In this document: positions 53,533 to 63,890 of the stretch, piece by piece | How positions within the stretch are numbered: the first letter of the stretch is position 1 | Layout: each line of letters starts with the position of its first letter | Assembly (NCBI RefSeq): GCF_002082565.1 | Contig: NZ_CP020562.1 | Location: 2,666,001 to 2,730,000, forward strand | Length of the DNA stretch: 64,000 nucleotides | Source: Halomonas sp. GT | Lineage (GTDB): Bacteria; Pseudomonadota; Gammaproteobacteria; Pseudomonadales; Halomonadaceae | Direction of reading: 5' to 3' | Program-made: the position numbers and the translations under genes | The notes under the pieces: generated by a model | Database searches by the model: none | Told to the model about the DNA's origin: nothing | Seen by the model: only the letters and a program-made list of their open reading frames with translations

Positions 53533-55377
53533 CTAGTCGAGCTTGGAAAGGTCGCGAACCGCGCCTTTGTCTGCTGATGTGGCTAGCAATGCGTAGGCTT
53601 TCAGCGCAGGAGTTACCTTACGAGGACGATGTTCGACGGGCTTCCAAGCGTCTTTGCCTTTAGCTTCCATCGCCTCGCGACGCTTCGCTAATACTGAATC
53701 AGGAAGTTGCACGTTAATAGTTCGGTTGGGAATATCGATCAGAATGGTATCGCCCTGTTCAACCAGACCAATCGCGCCGCCTGCCGCTGCTTCGGGGGAA
53801 ACATGACCAATGGAAAGCCCAGAAGTACCGCCAGAGAAGCGGCCATCCGTCAGCAACGCACAGGCTTTACCCAGCCCTTTGGATTTTAAGTACGAGGTCG
53901 GATAGAGCATTTCCTGCATGCCCGGGCCGCCCTTAGGACCTTCGTAGCGAATGACCACTACATCGCCCTCTTTGACCTTACCGTCCAATACATTAGCGAC
54001 TGCTTGATCTTGGGATTCAACGACGTGAGCTTTACCTTCGAATACGAGAATCGAGTCGTCAACGCCTGCCGTTTTAACCACACAACCATCGAGGGCGATG
54101 TTGCCGTAAAGCACAGCCAAGCCGCCTTCTGTTGAGAACGCATGCGCTAGGTCGCGAATACAACCGGTAGCACGATCACCATCTAGACTTGGCCAGCGGG
54201 CGCTTTGTGAGAAAGCGGTTTGAGTAGGGACGCCACCAGGGCCTGCTTTAAAGAACTCGACCACCTCAGCGTTTGGCGAGCGCATAATATCCCACTCTTC
54301 AAGCGCCGCTTTTAGGCTATCGCCGTAAACAGTTGGCACTGACGTGTCTAGCACTCCCGCACGATCTAACTCGCCCAGAATGGCCATAATGCCACCCGCA
54401 CGATGAACGTCTTCGATATGGTATTTCTGGGTGTTGGGGGCCACTTTACATAGTTGCGGCACTTCCCGAGAGAGCCGATCAATATCCGCCATGGAGAAGT
54501 CGACTTCCGCTTCCTGGGCCGCCGCCAGCAAATGCAAAATCGTATTCGTAGATCCGCCCATGGCGATATCTAACGTCATGGCATTTTTGAACGCAGCCTT
54601 ATTACCAATTGCACGGGGCAACAGGTGGGCTTCTTCGCCTTCATAGTAGCGCTTGGCCAGCTCTACAATACGATGACCAGCGGTTTCAAACAAACGACGA
54701 CGGTCTGAATGGGTCGCTAACACGGTACCGTTACCAGGTAGCGCCAAGCCTAATGCCTCCATCAGGCAGTTCATAGAGTTAGCGGTAAACATACCCGAGC
54801 AACTGCCGCAGGTGGGGCAAGCGCTGCGCTCGACTTCAGCCAAGGTTTCATCATCAACGCTATCGTCAGCTGCCATGACCATGGCGTCGACCAGGTCTAG
54901 GCCGTGATCTAACAGCTTGGTTTTGCCTGCTTCCATGGGCCCACCCGAGACAAAAATTACCGGGATATTGAGGCGCATAGCGGCCATTAGCATTCCAGGG
55001 GTAATTTTGTCGCAGTTGGAAATACACACTAGCGCGTCAGCACAGTGGGCATTACACATGTACTCAACGCTATCAGCGATAATATCGCGGCTGGGCAGCG
55101 AATAGAGCATGCCGTCGTGCCCCATCGCAATGCCGTCGTCTACCGCGATGGTGTTGAACTCTTTAGCAACACCGCCTGCTTTTTCAATTTCACGTGCGAC
55201 CAATTGGCCCATGTCTTTTAAGTGAACATGGCCCGGCACAAACTGAGTAAACGAGTTCGCAACCGCAATAATGGGCTTATGGAAGTCGTCATCTTTCATA
55301 CCGGTGGCGCGCCAAAGGGCGCGGGCGCCGGCCATATTGCGGCCAGCAGTGGTCGTACGGGAGCGATACTCGGGCAT
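53533..55377 (-). CDS. ilvD: Dihydroxy-acid dehydratase
   Basis: 614 residues from ATG at 55377 ([18 protein letters not shown]), with GAGGA 5-6 bases upstream. An 18-codon extension is unlikely. It dehydrates dihydroxy-isovalerate/methylvalerate in valine and isoleucine synthesis. [4Fe-4S] ligands: [25 protein letters not shown] and [40 protein letters not shown] is the C-terminal signature. Length equals E. coli IlvD. Confidence 0.97.
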   Translation of the reverse strand: MPEYRSRTTTAGRNMAGARALWRATGMKDDDFHKPIIAVANSFTQFVPGHVHLKDMGQLVAREIEKAGGVAKEFNTIAVDDGIAMGHDGMLYSLPSRDIIADSVEYMCNAHCADALVCISNCDKITPGMLMAAMRLNIPVIFVSGGPMEAGKTKLLDHGLDLVDAMVMAADDSVDDETLAEVERSACPTCGSCSGMFTANSMNCLMEALGLALPGNGTVLATHSDRRRLFETAGHRIVELAKRYYEGEEAHLLPRAIGNKAAFKNAMTLDIAMGGSTNTILHLLAAAQEAEVDFSMADIDRLSREVPQLCKVAPNTQKYHIEDVHRAGGIMAILGELDRAGVLDTSVPTVYGDSLKAALEEWDIMRSPNAEVVEFFKAGPGGVPTQTAFSQSARWPSLDGDRATGCIRDLAHAFSTEGGLAVLYGNIALDGCVVKTAGVDDSILVFEGKAHVVESQDQAVANVLDGKVKEGDVVVIRYEGPKGGPGMQEMLYPTSYLKSKGLGKACALLTDGRFSGGTSGLSIGHVSPEAAAGGAIGLVEQGDTILIDIPNRTINVQLPDSVLAKRREAMEAKGKDAWKPVEHRPRKVTPALKAYALLATSADKGAVRDLSKLD

Positions 55378-55537
55378 GGTGTCCTCTTCTACATCTTTAT
55401 CGTGGCCTGCCGCATTCTTGGCGACAGGCAAGTGAATCCAGCGGCCTTAGATTGTGGCATGAGCGCACCGTGGAGACTAGATGCTGAGAGCAACCGCCGC
55501 TCCCTATTCGTCAGCGTCTATTTTCTATTTGTCAGAG

Positions 55538-57703
55538 TTAAAACGTCTCCCACTGTGCAGAGGGCTCGTGACTAGCCAACCCTCTTACCGCGGTACCTCC
55601 CCCGGCAGGCAGTTTCGGTGACGCTTTTTGCTGCGCTTGATTAACCTTCTGCAGCTTTTCCCGGGCAGAATGCACATTTTCTTCCTGGGCACCTTCCAGG
55701 CGGAAGGCATCCACCACATTCGCCAGCTCAAACGTCTCTAGCGCTAAGTTATCCGCAGAGGCCGCGATGGTTTGTACTTTGGTGGCATTTTGCTGAGTCA
55801 CATTATCCATTTCAGCAATCGCAGAATTAATTTGGCCAATGCCGCTGCTTTGCTCGCTTGAGGCGGTGCTAATCGACTCCATCAACTCACTGACACGGCT
55901 CACCTGCTGCATTACATTATCAATGGCTCGTTCAGCTTGCTCAACCGCGCCACGGCCGCCACTCACCTCTTGTGTCGTGCTCTCAATCATCTTGCGAATT
56001 TCTTGGGCCGCATCAGCGCTCCGGCTCGCCAAGTTGCGCACTTCACTAGCCACCACCGCGAAGCCTCGACCGTGCTCACCGGCACGTGCAGCTTCGACCG
56101 AGGCATTGAGCGCCAGGATATTTGTTTGGAAAGCAATGCCGTCAATGACGCCTATCATCTCCGCCATTTTTTCAGCACTTTGGGCAATACGCTGCATTCT
56201 TGCGACCAACTGCTGCATTTGCTCTCGGGTATCGCGGGTACTTGAGGCATTCTGCACCGCCAGCTCTGTCGCTTGGCGGGCATTCTCAGTGTTTTGCTGC
56301 ACTGTGGACGTCATTTCTTCCATGCTAGAGGCCGTTTGCTGCAGTGACGACGCCTGCTGTTCAGTGCGTGAAGCAAGCTCTTCATTTTCTGCGGCAATTT
56401 GCTGAACAGCGGGCGTAACAACCGACACCCGATACTCTACGTCACCGACAATACTCGCCAAGCTAAAGCGCATGGTGTCCAACGAATAAAGCAGTTCGCC
56501 CAGCTCGTCTTTCGTCTCACGGCGCTCGCGAGCAGCCAAGTTACCTGCTGCAATTTGAAAAGTAATATGCCGCGCTCCTTCTACACTGCGCAACACGGAT
56601 CTTAAAATCACGATGCTAAGGCCTACCATCAACAGCAAACCAATAACCATCAGCACTACTTGGGCAATCAACATTTGCTGACGCCCCTGCTGTGCCTGAC
56701 CCACCAGCGCTTCCGCACTTGCTCGCTCATCGCTTACTAACTGGCTACTGCCCTCTCTTAGCTGCTCTGTAGTAGGTTGTACGCCGTCGTTAAAAGCTTC
56801 GAAAGCAGCAAAGCCATTTGCGTCACTGATCGCCGTCAACGTGGTATCGACACTGTTTCCCCAGGTCGCTAATCCAGCACTAAAGGCTTGTAGCCGCTCA
56901 GTACTGGCATTACTGTCGGCAAGGTAATCGTTCCAAAGTGTTTGTATTGATTGGGAGTAGTCGCTAACTGACGCGGCAACTGCATCAACATCGACCCGAC
57001 GGGGGTTACGAACAGCAGGTTCCAACTGGGTCACAACCTGTCCGATTTGGCGCTCTATTCGTTGAAGATTGGCGACGGCTTCTAGCCCCGAGCGATTTAA
57101 CGTATCAAGACGCTCACCCGAAATCATTAAACCGTACATCCCTAGACCGCCTGCTAACCCCATTAGGACAAGTGATGCTACCACCATGCCCGTTAACTTA
57201 GCTTTTAGGCTATTAAACTGAAAGCGAGCAAAAAAGCCTCCTACACCACGGCGCTTTAGCGCACCTTGCGCCAGCGTATAGCGGCGAGATTTACCTTTTT
57301 CGCGTATTTCTTTATAGACGGTTTCTGCCAGCGCAATACTATGAGCCGGTGCTTTGCGCCGCAACGAGGTATACCCTACGATACGATCGCCATCTCTGAG
57401 CGGTGCCACGCTAGCACTGACCCAATAATGATCGCCGTTTTTACGACGATTTTTGACCGTTCCCTGCCAAGTCGCACCTGACTGTATGGTTTTCCAGAAG
57501 TCTGCATAGGCTGCTTCCGGCATATCCGGGTGGCGAATTAAGTTATGGGGGCTTCCCATTAACTCATCCCGGGTATAGCCGCTTACCTCGACAAACGCTG
57601 CATTAGCGTAGGTCACATTGCCCTTCAAATCTGAACGTGAAATCAGCACAGTCTCATCGTCGAGCGTGTACTCACGCTGAGTGACGGGTTGGTTGTTGCG
57701 CAT
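55538..57703 (-). CDS. Aer-like chemoreceptor with PAS and periplasmic domains
   Basis: 721 residues. PAS domain (about 15-115) follows E. coli Aer closely: ETVLISRSDLKGNVTYANAAFVEVSGY, GSPHNLIRHPDMPEAAYADFW, and VKNRRKNGDHYWVSA, so FAD binding and redox sensing are likely. Unlike Aer, two membrane helices (about 173-195 and 345-368) enclose a periplasmic helical domain. HAMP and the MCP signal domain follow (GVIDGIAFQTNILALNASVEAARAGEHGRGFAVVASEVRNLA). The C-terminus ends QWETF, a pentapeptide of the type that tethers CheR and CheB. Confidence 0.92.
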   Translation of the reverse strand: MRNNQPVTQREYTLDDETVLISRSDLKGNVTYANAAFVEVSGYTRDELMGSPHNLIRHPDMPEAAYADFWKTIQSGATWQGTVKNRRKNGDHYWVSASVAPLRDGDRIVGYTSLRRKAPAHSIALAETVYKEIREKGKSRRYTLAQGALKRRGVGGFFARFQFNSLKAKLTGMVVASLVLMGLAGGLGMYGLMISGERLDTLNRSGLEAVANLQRIERQIGQVVTQLEPAVRNPRRVDVDAVAASVSDYSQSIQTLWNDYLADSNASTERLQAFSAGLATWGNSVDTTLTAISDANGFAAFEAFNDGVQPTTEQLREGSSQLVSDERASAEALVGQAQQGRQQMLIAQVVLMVIGLLLMVGLSIVILRSVLRSVEGARHITFQIAAGNLAARERRETKDELGELLYSLDTMRFSLASIVGDVEYRVSVVTPAVQQIAAENEELASRTEQQASSLQQTASSMEEMTSTVQQNTENARQATELAVQNASSTRDTREQMQQLVARMQRIAQSAEKMAEMIGVIDGIAFQTNILALNASVEAARAGEHGRGFAVVASEVRNLASRSADAAQEIRKMIESTTQEVSGGRGAVEQAERAIDNVMQQVSRVSELMESISTASSEQSSGIGQINSAIAEMDNVTQQNATKVQTIAASADNLALETFELANVVDAFRLEGAQEENVHSAREKLQKVNQAQQKASPKLPAGGGTAVRGLASHEPSAQWETF

Positions 57704-57788
57704 GCAGAGACTCCCCTGGGGCTTTTAATTTTGATTTGGCTCTATTATCACTTGCCGTAAGGGAATTTAACCTCTGAATAACCCCACA

Positions 57789-57818
57789 AAAACGCCGCAC
57801 TCTTCGGTGCGGCGTTTT
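57789..57818 (-). terminator. lon terminator
   Basis: AAAACGCCGCAC (57789-57800) and GTGCGGCGTTTT (57807-57818) with loop TCTTCG. A T-rich tract follows on the minus strand side. 35 bases after the lon stop. Confidence 0.92.
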
Positions 57819-57853
57819 AACTAAACGGGTGTTTTTACGCTCGATTGAAGAGC

Positions 57854-60313
57854 CTACGTGAAGACCACATTGGCAACATCACGATAGCGGTTTGCAAAAT
57901 GCACTGTCATTCCCTCTTTCAAATAATCGGGAAGCTCTTCGTAATCGCGCTTATTGGCTTCTGGCAGTATCACCTCAAAAATATCGCTGCGGCGTGCGGC
58001 AATAATCTTCTCTCGGATTCCCCCCACCGGTAACACTTGTCCGGTTAGGGTCAATTCACCGGTCATTGCCAAGGGGCGATTAATCGCCTGGTGCTTAGCC
58101 AGCGAAAGCAGCGCCGTGGTCATTGTGACCCCTGCCGACGGGCCATCTTTAGGTGTCGCCCCTTCGGGCACGTGCAGATGCACAAATGCTGAATCAAAGA
58201 AGTCGGCATCGGCACCATACTCTTGCAAGTGACCCAACGTGTAGCTGTAGGCAATATTGGCAGACTCCTTCATCACATCGCCAAGCTTGCCGGTGAGTTT
58301 AAAACCGCGATCCAGAGCATGAACTTTGCCCGCCTCAATAGGCAGCGTTGCACCGCCCATCGAAGTCCAGGCAAGCCCGGTAACAACGCCTTCGCCTTTC
58401 AGCACTTTCTCTTTGCGGAATAGGGGGGCTCCCAGGAATTCCTCCAGGTTTTTAACCGATATTTTTACCGTCTCTACTTGCTCTTCCAGAAGCTTCACAG
58501 CTGCCTTGCGAACAATACGGTGCAGTTGTTTTTCAAGCTGGCGAACGCCTGCCTCACGCGCATAGCCGTCAATAACCTGCTTGAGCGCAGCATCTGTCAA
58601 GTTGATACGTTTTTTAGGCAGGTTGTCGCGTTTCAACAGCTTCGGCCAAAGATGATGCTTAGCGATCTGCAACTTCTCTTCCGCGATATAGCCTGACAGA
58701 CGGATCTGTTCCATACGATCCAGTAATGGACCTGGAATAGAGTCCAGCGTATTCGCGGTGCACAAGAACAGTACTTTGGATAGATCCATGCGTACATCGA
58801 GATAGTGATCTAGGAAATCGACGTTTTGCTCAGGGTCTAACACTTCAAGCAGTGCAGATGCAGGATCGCCCTGGAATGATTGGCCCAGCTTATCAATCTC
58901 ATCGAGCATAATGACAGGGTTCTCGACTTCGACTTCTTTAAAGGCCTGCACTAGCTTGCCGGGCATTGCGCCTACATAAGTACGACGATGGCCTTTAATT
59001 TCGGCCTCATCGCGCATCCCACCCACGGAGAAGCGGTAAAACTCACGGCCCAGCGCTTCAGCAATAGAACGTCCAATAGAGGTTTTACCGACCCCTGGAG
59101 GGCCGACCAACAGCACAATCGAGCCACCCACATCGCCCTTGAAGGTACCTTCGGCAAGAAACTCAATAATCCGCTCTTTCACATCTTGTAAGCCGTCGTG
59201 ATCGCGGTTGAGAACTTCCCTGGCATGAGCCAAGTCAAGCTTGTCCTGGCTGGTTACACCCCAGGGCAACGAGGTGAGCCAATCAAGATAGTTACGGGTA
59301 GTGCCGTACTCTGGCGAGCCGGTTTCTAACACGCTGAGCTTGTTGAGTTCATCATCAATACGCGCTTGAACGCGCTCTGGCACCACCAATGACTCTAGGC
59401 GGTTTCTAAACGTATCAACATCATTTTCGCGGTCGTCTTTGGAAATACCCAGCTCACGCTGAATAACCTTAAGCTGCTCACGCAAGAAAAATTCTCGCTG
59501 CCGCTCCTGCATCTGAGCATTTACCTGCTCACTGATCTCGCTTTGCAACTGTGCAACATCGATTTCTTTGCGTAGCAATGGGAGAACTTTATGCATACGC
59601 TCAGCCACCGACAGCGTGGCGAGTACATCCTGCAGCTCAGGGCCTTTGGCAGATGTGATAGCGGCTGCAAAGTCAGTTAGCGGACCGGGCTCATGAGGAC
59701 TAAAGCGGTTGAGATAATGTTTAAGCTCTTCGCCATACAGTGGATTAATCGGCAGCAACTCTTTGATGCCGTTAATAATGGCCATCGCATACGCGCGAGT
59801 TTCTTCGTTTTCAGCGTCTACGGGTTCTTTGGGATAACTTACTTCTACCAGATAAGGCGGCTCTTTAGACAGCCAGCGCTGAATTTTAAAACGCTTAACC
59901 CCCTGAGCGATAAACTGGATCTGTTGATCTTCGCTCTGGAGTTTATGTACTTTGACCGCCGTGCCAATCTCAGGAAAATCGTTGTGATCCAACGACTCAA
60001 CACCTTGTTCGCCAACAAAGGCAACGCCAATAGTGTGGTGAGGAGTATTACCTACCCGACGCATGGTTTCTTCCCAGCGCTCGCGGTTAATGACCAGCGG
60101 CTGTACCTGAGCGGGAAAGAATGGCCGGTTATGAATCGGCAATAGATAGATGCGCTCTGGGAGCATATCGCTAGCAGGCACTAACGAATTAACTTTCTCA
60201 CCGTCTGAACGGTGCTCTTCACTGTTCGAGGTATCGTCTTGCTGTGCGTCGGACTCATCGTCCGTCTGCCAATCGAGGTGTTCGTGATCGCGGTCGTAAT
60301 CCTGGTCGCTCAT
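57854..60313 (-). CDS. lon: ATP-dependent Lon-family protease (AsrA-like)
   Basis: 819 residues from ATG at 60313, chosen because GGGAGG is 7 bases upstream. A 31-codon extension is poor. It begins with an acidic, disordered stretch (about 1-48), then the LAN substrate domain (LPERIYLLPIHNRPFFPAQVQPLVI), AAA+ module (Walker A LLVGPPGVGKTS, Walker B VIMLDEIDKLG) and Ser-Lys protease (Ser in PKDGPSAGVTMT, Lys in GGIREKIIAARRS). The N-terminus differs from canonical Lon (PVLPLRDVVVYP) and resembles the second Pseudomonas Lon, AsrA. A true lon may be elsewhere. Confidence 0.93.
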   Translation of the reverse strand: MSDQDYDRDHEHLDWQTDDESDAQQDDTSNSEEHRSDGEKVNSLVPASDMLPERIYLLPIHNRPFFPAQVQPLVINRERWEETMRRVGNTPHHTIGVAFVGEQGVESLDHNDFPEIGTAVKVHKLQSEDQQIQFIAQGVKRFKIQRWLSKEPPYLVEVSYPKEPVDAENEETRAYAMAIINGIKELLPINPLYGEELKHYLNRFSPHEPGPLTDFAAAITSAKGPELQDVLATLSVAERMHKVLPLLRKEIDVAQLQSEISEQVNAQMQERQREFFLREQLKVIQRELGISKDDRENDVDTFRNRLESLVVPERVQARIDDELNKLSVLETGSPEYGTTRNYLDWLTSLPWGVTSQDKLDLAHAREVLNRDHDGLQDVKERIIEFLAEGTFKGDVGGSIVLLVGPPGVGKTSIGRSIAEALGREFYRFSVGGMRDEAEIKGHRRTYVGAMPGKLVQAFKEVEVENPVIMLDEIDKLGQSFQGDPASALLEVLDPEQNVDFLDHYLDVRMDLSKVLFLCTANTLDSIPGPLLDRMEQIRLSGYIAEEKLQIAKHHLWPKLLKRDNLPKKRINLTDAALKQVIDGYAREAGVRQLEKQLHRIVRKAAVKLLEEQVETVKISVKNLEEFLGAPLFRKEKVLKGEGVVTGLAWTSMGGATLPIEAGKVHALDRGFKLTGKLGDVMKESANIAYSYTLGHLQEYGADADFFDSAFVHLHVPEGATPKDGPSAGVTMTTALLSLAKHQAINRPLAMTGELTLTGQVLPVGGIREKIIAARRSDIFEVILPEANKRDYEELPDYLKEGMTVHFANRYRDVANVVFT

Positions 60314-60366
60314 GCGCCCTCCCATAACAGTGACTAGCGGATTGATCCGCTTAGCAATGTCTAAGG

Positions 60367-60393
60367 AATGTGGGCACAGGGTGTGAACTTCAA
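60367..60393 (-). promoter_or_regulatory. Candidate sigma-32 (heat-shock) promoter of lon
   Basis: Minus strand: TTGAAG (60388-60393), 13 bases, CCCACATT (60367-60374), against the consensus CTTGAAA and CCCCATNT. It lies about 55 bases before the lon start, a sensible distance. Confidence 0.5.
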
Positions 60394-60470
60394 CCCTTGA
60401 CACCATTTGTAGCAGTGTATTCTAAGAGTGGTAACAGCTTTAGAGCCCATCACTGTCTAGTAGCAAACAT

Positions 60471-60497
60471 TGATACTCAAAACGGTGATACTCAAAA
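60471..60497. repeat. Direct repeat TGATACTCAAAA, two copies
   Basis: Identical 12-mers at 60471-60482 and 60486-60497, 15-base spacing, between the DUF945 stop and the lon promoter. Possible operator or a small duplication. Confidence 0.6.
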
Positions 60498-60500
60498 TGA

Positions 60501-61754
60501 CTATGGCCAAAGTTGGGGCATCGGGCGTCCATTAACACGCAATTCGCCACGAACAACATCAAACTCCAACTCTCGCGTACCAAGGGGAAGGCCTAGCCAA
60601 AGCGCTGCCACGGTTGGTGCATCGTACCAAGTGAAATCACCATCAACACGATCTAACCAGCGAGCGCGCTCTTCTGGCTTATCCAGCCTCGTCATCATAA
60701 GCTCATCAAGCCCACGCGCATCAAAAAAGAGCGCACCATCTGCATTAACATTGATACCTAGCAGCGGACTTTCAATCGCGATCGTTGTCACGTCTAAACG
60801 AGGTGAGTCACTCAACACACCTTTTAAATCAGGGGCTAAACGCACCAGCAGCCCTTCTGCCATCGGTAGGCTCGCATCGCCCCACGAGGCTTCTTGTCGC
60901 AACCGTAGAATTGTTGCGCGAACAGCATCCGCATTTAAGCGTGAAAGCTCGGCCTCAATCCGCCCGCTTAACAAAGGAGTATCGGGCGCTTCGCTTGGGA
61001 CGCTCACCTCGCCAATGATCAATTCGCCATTCAATCGAAGCTCTTGTTCATCAAGTACCATGTGGCTGTGAACATCAAGCGGCGACACATGAATATCATA
61101 GGCAGGATAGTGAAGCGATAACGACTCAACATGCAGATGGTCGCGCTGAGCAAAGTGATAGGCATCGTCAATGTAGGTATAACGGCTTTCAAGGGACGAA
61201 GGTCCCAGCGTTAACTGAGCGGGGCCATCCGTTAGCGTGAGCTGGTCGAGCAGCGCGCGCAACCGCCAATCACCAAACACGCCCTCTAAACGCATACGGG
61301 CACCGCGAACAGATAGCTCACGACCATTTTGCTGGATCACAAAAGGAGCAAGTGCCAACCTCAGTTCACTGTGACCACTTAGCGTATGGTAGCGCCCTTG
61401 CCAGCGCGGAATAGATGGCGCAGAGACCTCTCCCACTGCTTTTTGCAAAACGGTATCTAAACGAGGTAGAACCGTTCCTTCAACATCGGTACTTAACGCA
61501 CCATGACGGGCACGATACGTAAGCTCCAACCGCCACGGCCGCCCCAATAAGGGCGATAAAAGTAGCTTTCCCTGAGACGTTAACCACCCTTGGCGGCTCT
61601 CCGTCCGACTAACTCGCCACTCCCCTCGCGCTTCCAGATCTTCTAGTGCTTGACGAAGGCTGCGTTCAAACAAAATGCTCGATAGCAGTTGTGCCACCAC
61701 CCACGCTACCACCAAGGCCGCGAGAATAGGGACGATCAGTCGTTCCTTGCGCAT
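60501..61754 (-). CDS. DUF945 (YdgA-like) membrane-anchored protein
   Basis: 417 residues from ATG at 61754 (MRKERLIVPILAALVV), with AAGGAG 6 bases upstream. One N-terminal helix (about 6-28), the rest periplasmic. The segment about 30-75 (ILFERSLRQALEDLEARGEWRVSRTESRQGWLTSQGKLLL) is like the YdgA/DUF945 start, which is followed by beta-rich repeats. The molecular role of this family is unknown. It is upstream of lon on the same strand and downstream of pgpA's region. Confidence 0.75.
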   Translation of the reverse strand: MRKERLIVPILAALVVAWVVAQLLSSILFERSLRQALEDLEARGEWRVSRTESRQGWLTSQGKLLLSPLLGRPWRLELTYRARHGALSTDVEGTVLPRLDTVLQKAVGEVSAPSIPRWQGRYHTLSGHSELRLALAPFVIQQNGRELSVRGARMRLEGVFGDWRLRALLDQLTLTDGPAQLTLGPSSLESRYTYIDDAYHFAQRDHLHVESLSLHYPAYDIHVSPLDVHSHMVLDEQELRLNGELIIGEVSVPSEAPDTPLLSGRIEAELSRLNADAVRATILRLRQEASWGDASLPMAEGLLVRLAPDLKGVLSDSPRLDVTTIAIESPLLGINVNADGALFFDARGLDELMMTRLDKPEERARWLDRVDGDFTWYDAPTVAALWLGLPLGTRELEFDVVRGELRVNGRPMPQLWP

Positions 61755-61903
61755 GCGATCTCCTTGAACACCCCCACGATTGGAGCCATTCGCCACCGAC
61801 GTTGCGTGATCAGTTTTTAGTGGTTATTTAAGTCCATTCATTATTATATAAGGGGTACGCTTAACCGCTCATGCAGTTAGGTTTATTTATGCAAATAGAT
61901 TTA

Positions 61904-62377
61904 TCAGTGTAGCCAAAACCATAAATGCATCGTACTCCACGCATAAATGCCCGCCATGACGTCATCAATCATAATGCCAAATCCACCGGCAACCCGGCGA
62001 TCTGCCCAACGGATAGGCCATGGCTTGAAGACATCGAAAATACGAAAAACAATGAAACCCCATAGCGCCGCTTCCCATGAAAATGGCACTGCCGCCATGG
62101 TTATCCAGTAACCAACAAACTCATCCCAAACAATGCCGGAGTGATCATGCACGCCTAAGTCATGGGAAGTTTTGTCACACAACCACACCCCAACCACAAA
62201 CGCCACAAAAACGATGCTGAGATACCAGGCCAAAGGGAGGTCGGCCATCATCCAGTAGAATGGGATTGCTGCTAGCGTCCCGAAAGTGCCAGGTGCCCAA
62301 GGCACCGCACCACTGCCTAGGCCAAAGGCAAAAAAATGGGTTGGCCGACGCCAAACGCTCGCAGGTGCTCGGTTCAT
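61904..62377 (-). CDS. pgpA: Phosphatidylglycerophosphatase A
   Basis: 157 residues with about four hydrophobic helices. It dephosphorylates phosphatidylglycerol phosphate in membrane lipid synthesis. Motifs: FGLGSGAVPWAPGTFGTLAAIPFYW, the metal-binding DKTSHDLGVHDHSGIVWDEFVGYWI, and FRIFDVFKPWPIRWADRRVAGGFGIMIDDVMAGIYA. Its ATG overlaps the thiL stop by 4 bases. Order nusB-thiL-pgpA is the usual gammaproteobacterial one. Confidence 0.96.
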   Translation of the reverse strand: MNRAPASVWRRPTHFFAFGLGSGAVPWAPGTFGTLAAIPFYWMMADLPLAWYLSIVFVAFVVGVWLCDKTSHDLGVHDHSGIVWDEFVGYWITMAAVPFSWEAALWGFIVFRIFDVFKPWPIRWADRRVAGGFGIMIDDVMAGIYAWSTMHLWFWLH

Positions 62378-63351
62378 GGCGCTTCCTCGCTAAAATGCTG
62401 CCATCCTTCGTAGTCACTGGCGGCAACGCCAGTCACGCCTAGGGCTTCGGTACAGTGGCCTATCACCGTTAGCGAGAGGCCAAGATCGGCGAGCCGCTGC
62501 TGGGCGATAGCGAGGTTCTTTGGTGAGAGTGTTACCAGCAGTTCATAGTCATCGCCACCCGACAACGCGGCTTTAATCGCGTCATCGTGGCCTAACGTTT
62601 CTTGCAATCCTACTGCTAACGGTAGCGCGTCGACATCTAGTGCACAGCCTACGCCAGATGCCTTACGCAAGTGCGACAAATCGGCTAGCAGGCCATCCGA
62701 AACGTCCAGTGCCGCCGTTGCAATACCGCGCAGTGCAACACCCGCGGCTAAGCGTGGCTGAGGCAACAAATAACGAGCCAGCAGTGGGTGTGACAATTCA
62801 CGTTCGCCCTGACGCCAAAGCGATAGACCACCGGCACCACCACCCAATGCACCGGTCACGGCGACAACATCACCGACCTTTGCACCTGAACGAGTTAACG
62901 CTTGGCCAGTTGGCACTTCCCCCATCACCGTCACACCAATGGTCAGTGCCCCAGAGGTGACATCGCCACCAACCAGCGCAGTAGCATGCTGCTGACAAAG
63001 CGAGTGAAATCCATCGGCGTAACCTGCTAACCATTGCTCGGCAGCTTCACGATTATTAAAGATGCTCTTATCCAGCGTCATTGCCATCAGGCACCAACGA
63101 GACGTCGCGCCCATGGCTGCTAAGTCGCTAAGCGCCACCGCCAGCGCGCGATGTCCTACCGCGTGTGCTGGCGCATCGTGAGGGAAGTGTATGTTACTCA
63201 CCGACGTGTCAACGCTAACCACAAGCTGTTGACCTGCCTGGGGCACCAAAAGCGCTGCATCGTCGCCATTTTCAAGCGCTATGCCAGCTGTCGCGTGCGC
63301 CTCCTGCGGCGACATGAAGTAGCGCTGAATCAGTTCAAATTCGCCAAGCAC
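62374..63351 (-). CDS. thiL: Thiamine-monophosphate kinase
   Basis: 325 residues from GTG at 63351 (AAGGGG 5 bases upstream). It phosphorylates thiamine phosphate to thiamine diphosphate with ATP. Motifs: GENGDDAALL-type ENGDDAALLVP, SVDTSVSNIHFP, RALAVALSDLAAMGA, LVGGDVTSG, and ALDVSDGLLADLSHL. The substrate-site GGDDYELLVT is near the C-terminus. Coupled with pgpA. Confidence 0.97.
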   Translation of the reverse strand: MLGEFELIQRYFMSPQEAHATAGIALENGDDAALLVPQAGQQLVVSVDTSVSNIHFPHDAPAHAVGHRALAVALSDLAAMGATSRWCLMAMTLDKSIFNNREAAEQWLAGYADGFHSLCQQHATALVGGDVTSGALTIGVTVMGEVPTGQALTRSGAKVGDVVAVTGALGGGAGGLSLWRQGERELSHPLLARYLLPQPRLAAGVALRGIATAALDVSDGLLADLSHLRKASGVGCALDVDALPLAVGLQETLGHDDAIKAALSGGDDYELLVTLSPKNLAIAQQRLADLGLSLTVIGHCTEALGVTGVAASDYEGWQHFSEEAP

Positions 63352-63386
63352 AAAGGCCCCTTAAACGCATTATCAGGAAGCTCGCC

Positions 63387-63890
63387 TTAAAGACGGCGAG
63401 CGCTGACTTCGGCACTTCGTAAGCGATTTGCTAGCTTATCGAGAATGCCGTTCACGTATTTATGGCCGTCGGTGGCACCAAATGATTTGGCCAGCTCAAC
63501 GCCTTCGTTAATCACTACTCGGTAGGGTACTTCCATCCGCCGAGAAAGTTCGTAGGCACCCAAGCGAAGGATGGCTAGCTCAACGGCATCAAGGTCTTCT
63601 AGGCGTCGATCGAGTAACGGCGCAATTTCACGGTCTAGTTCTGCTTTAAATCTGACCGTGTTATGCAGCAGCTCATGGAAAAGCGCCTTATCAGCGATTT
63701 CCATTACCTTCACCCAGTTTTCGTAATCTTCCAGGTCATCATCCGCTACTTGGCTACGGAACTCAGCTTCGATAGTGGTGATTGATTTACCTGTCATTTG
63801 CCACTGGTAAATCCCCTGAACCGCTAACTCACGCGCGGCGTGGCGCCCTAGCTGCGCGGCAGAGGGCTTACGCTCACGACGTTCGCTCAT
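63387..63890 (-). CDS. nusB: Transcription antitermination factor NusB
   Basis: 167 residues, helical bundle. It acts with NusE (S10) on boxA in rRNA antitermination. Motifs: [72 protein letters not shown]. The N-terminus [16 protein letters not shown] is typical of Halomonas and Pseudomonas. Its ATG overlaps the ribH stop as ATGA. A hairpin GCTCGCC / GGCGAGC covers the nusB stop region. Confidence 0.97.
   Translation of the reverse strand: MSERRERKPSAAQLGRHAARELAVQGIYQWQMTGKSITTIEAEFRSQVADDDLEDYENWVKVMEIADKALFHELLHNTVRFKAELDREIAPLLDRRLEDLDAVELAILRLGAYELSRRMEVPYRVVINEGVELAKSFGATDGHKYVNGILDKLANRLRSAEVSARRL

Noticed and set aside
55839..56405. 188-codon plus-strand open frame
   Set aside because: Antisense to the chemoreceptor signalling domain; Ser/Cys/Ala-rich, typical of reversed helical coding sequence.
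60370..61071. 233-codon plus-strand open frame
   Set aside because: Covers the lon promoter and is antisense to the DUF945 gene; low-complexity Ser/Arg-rich, no motif.
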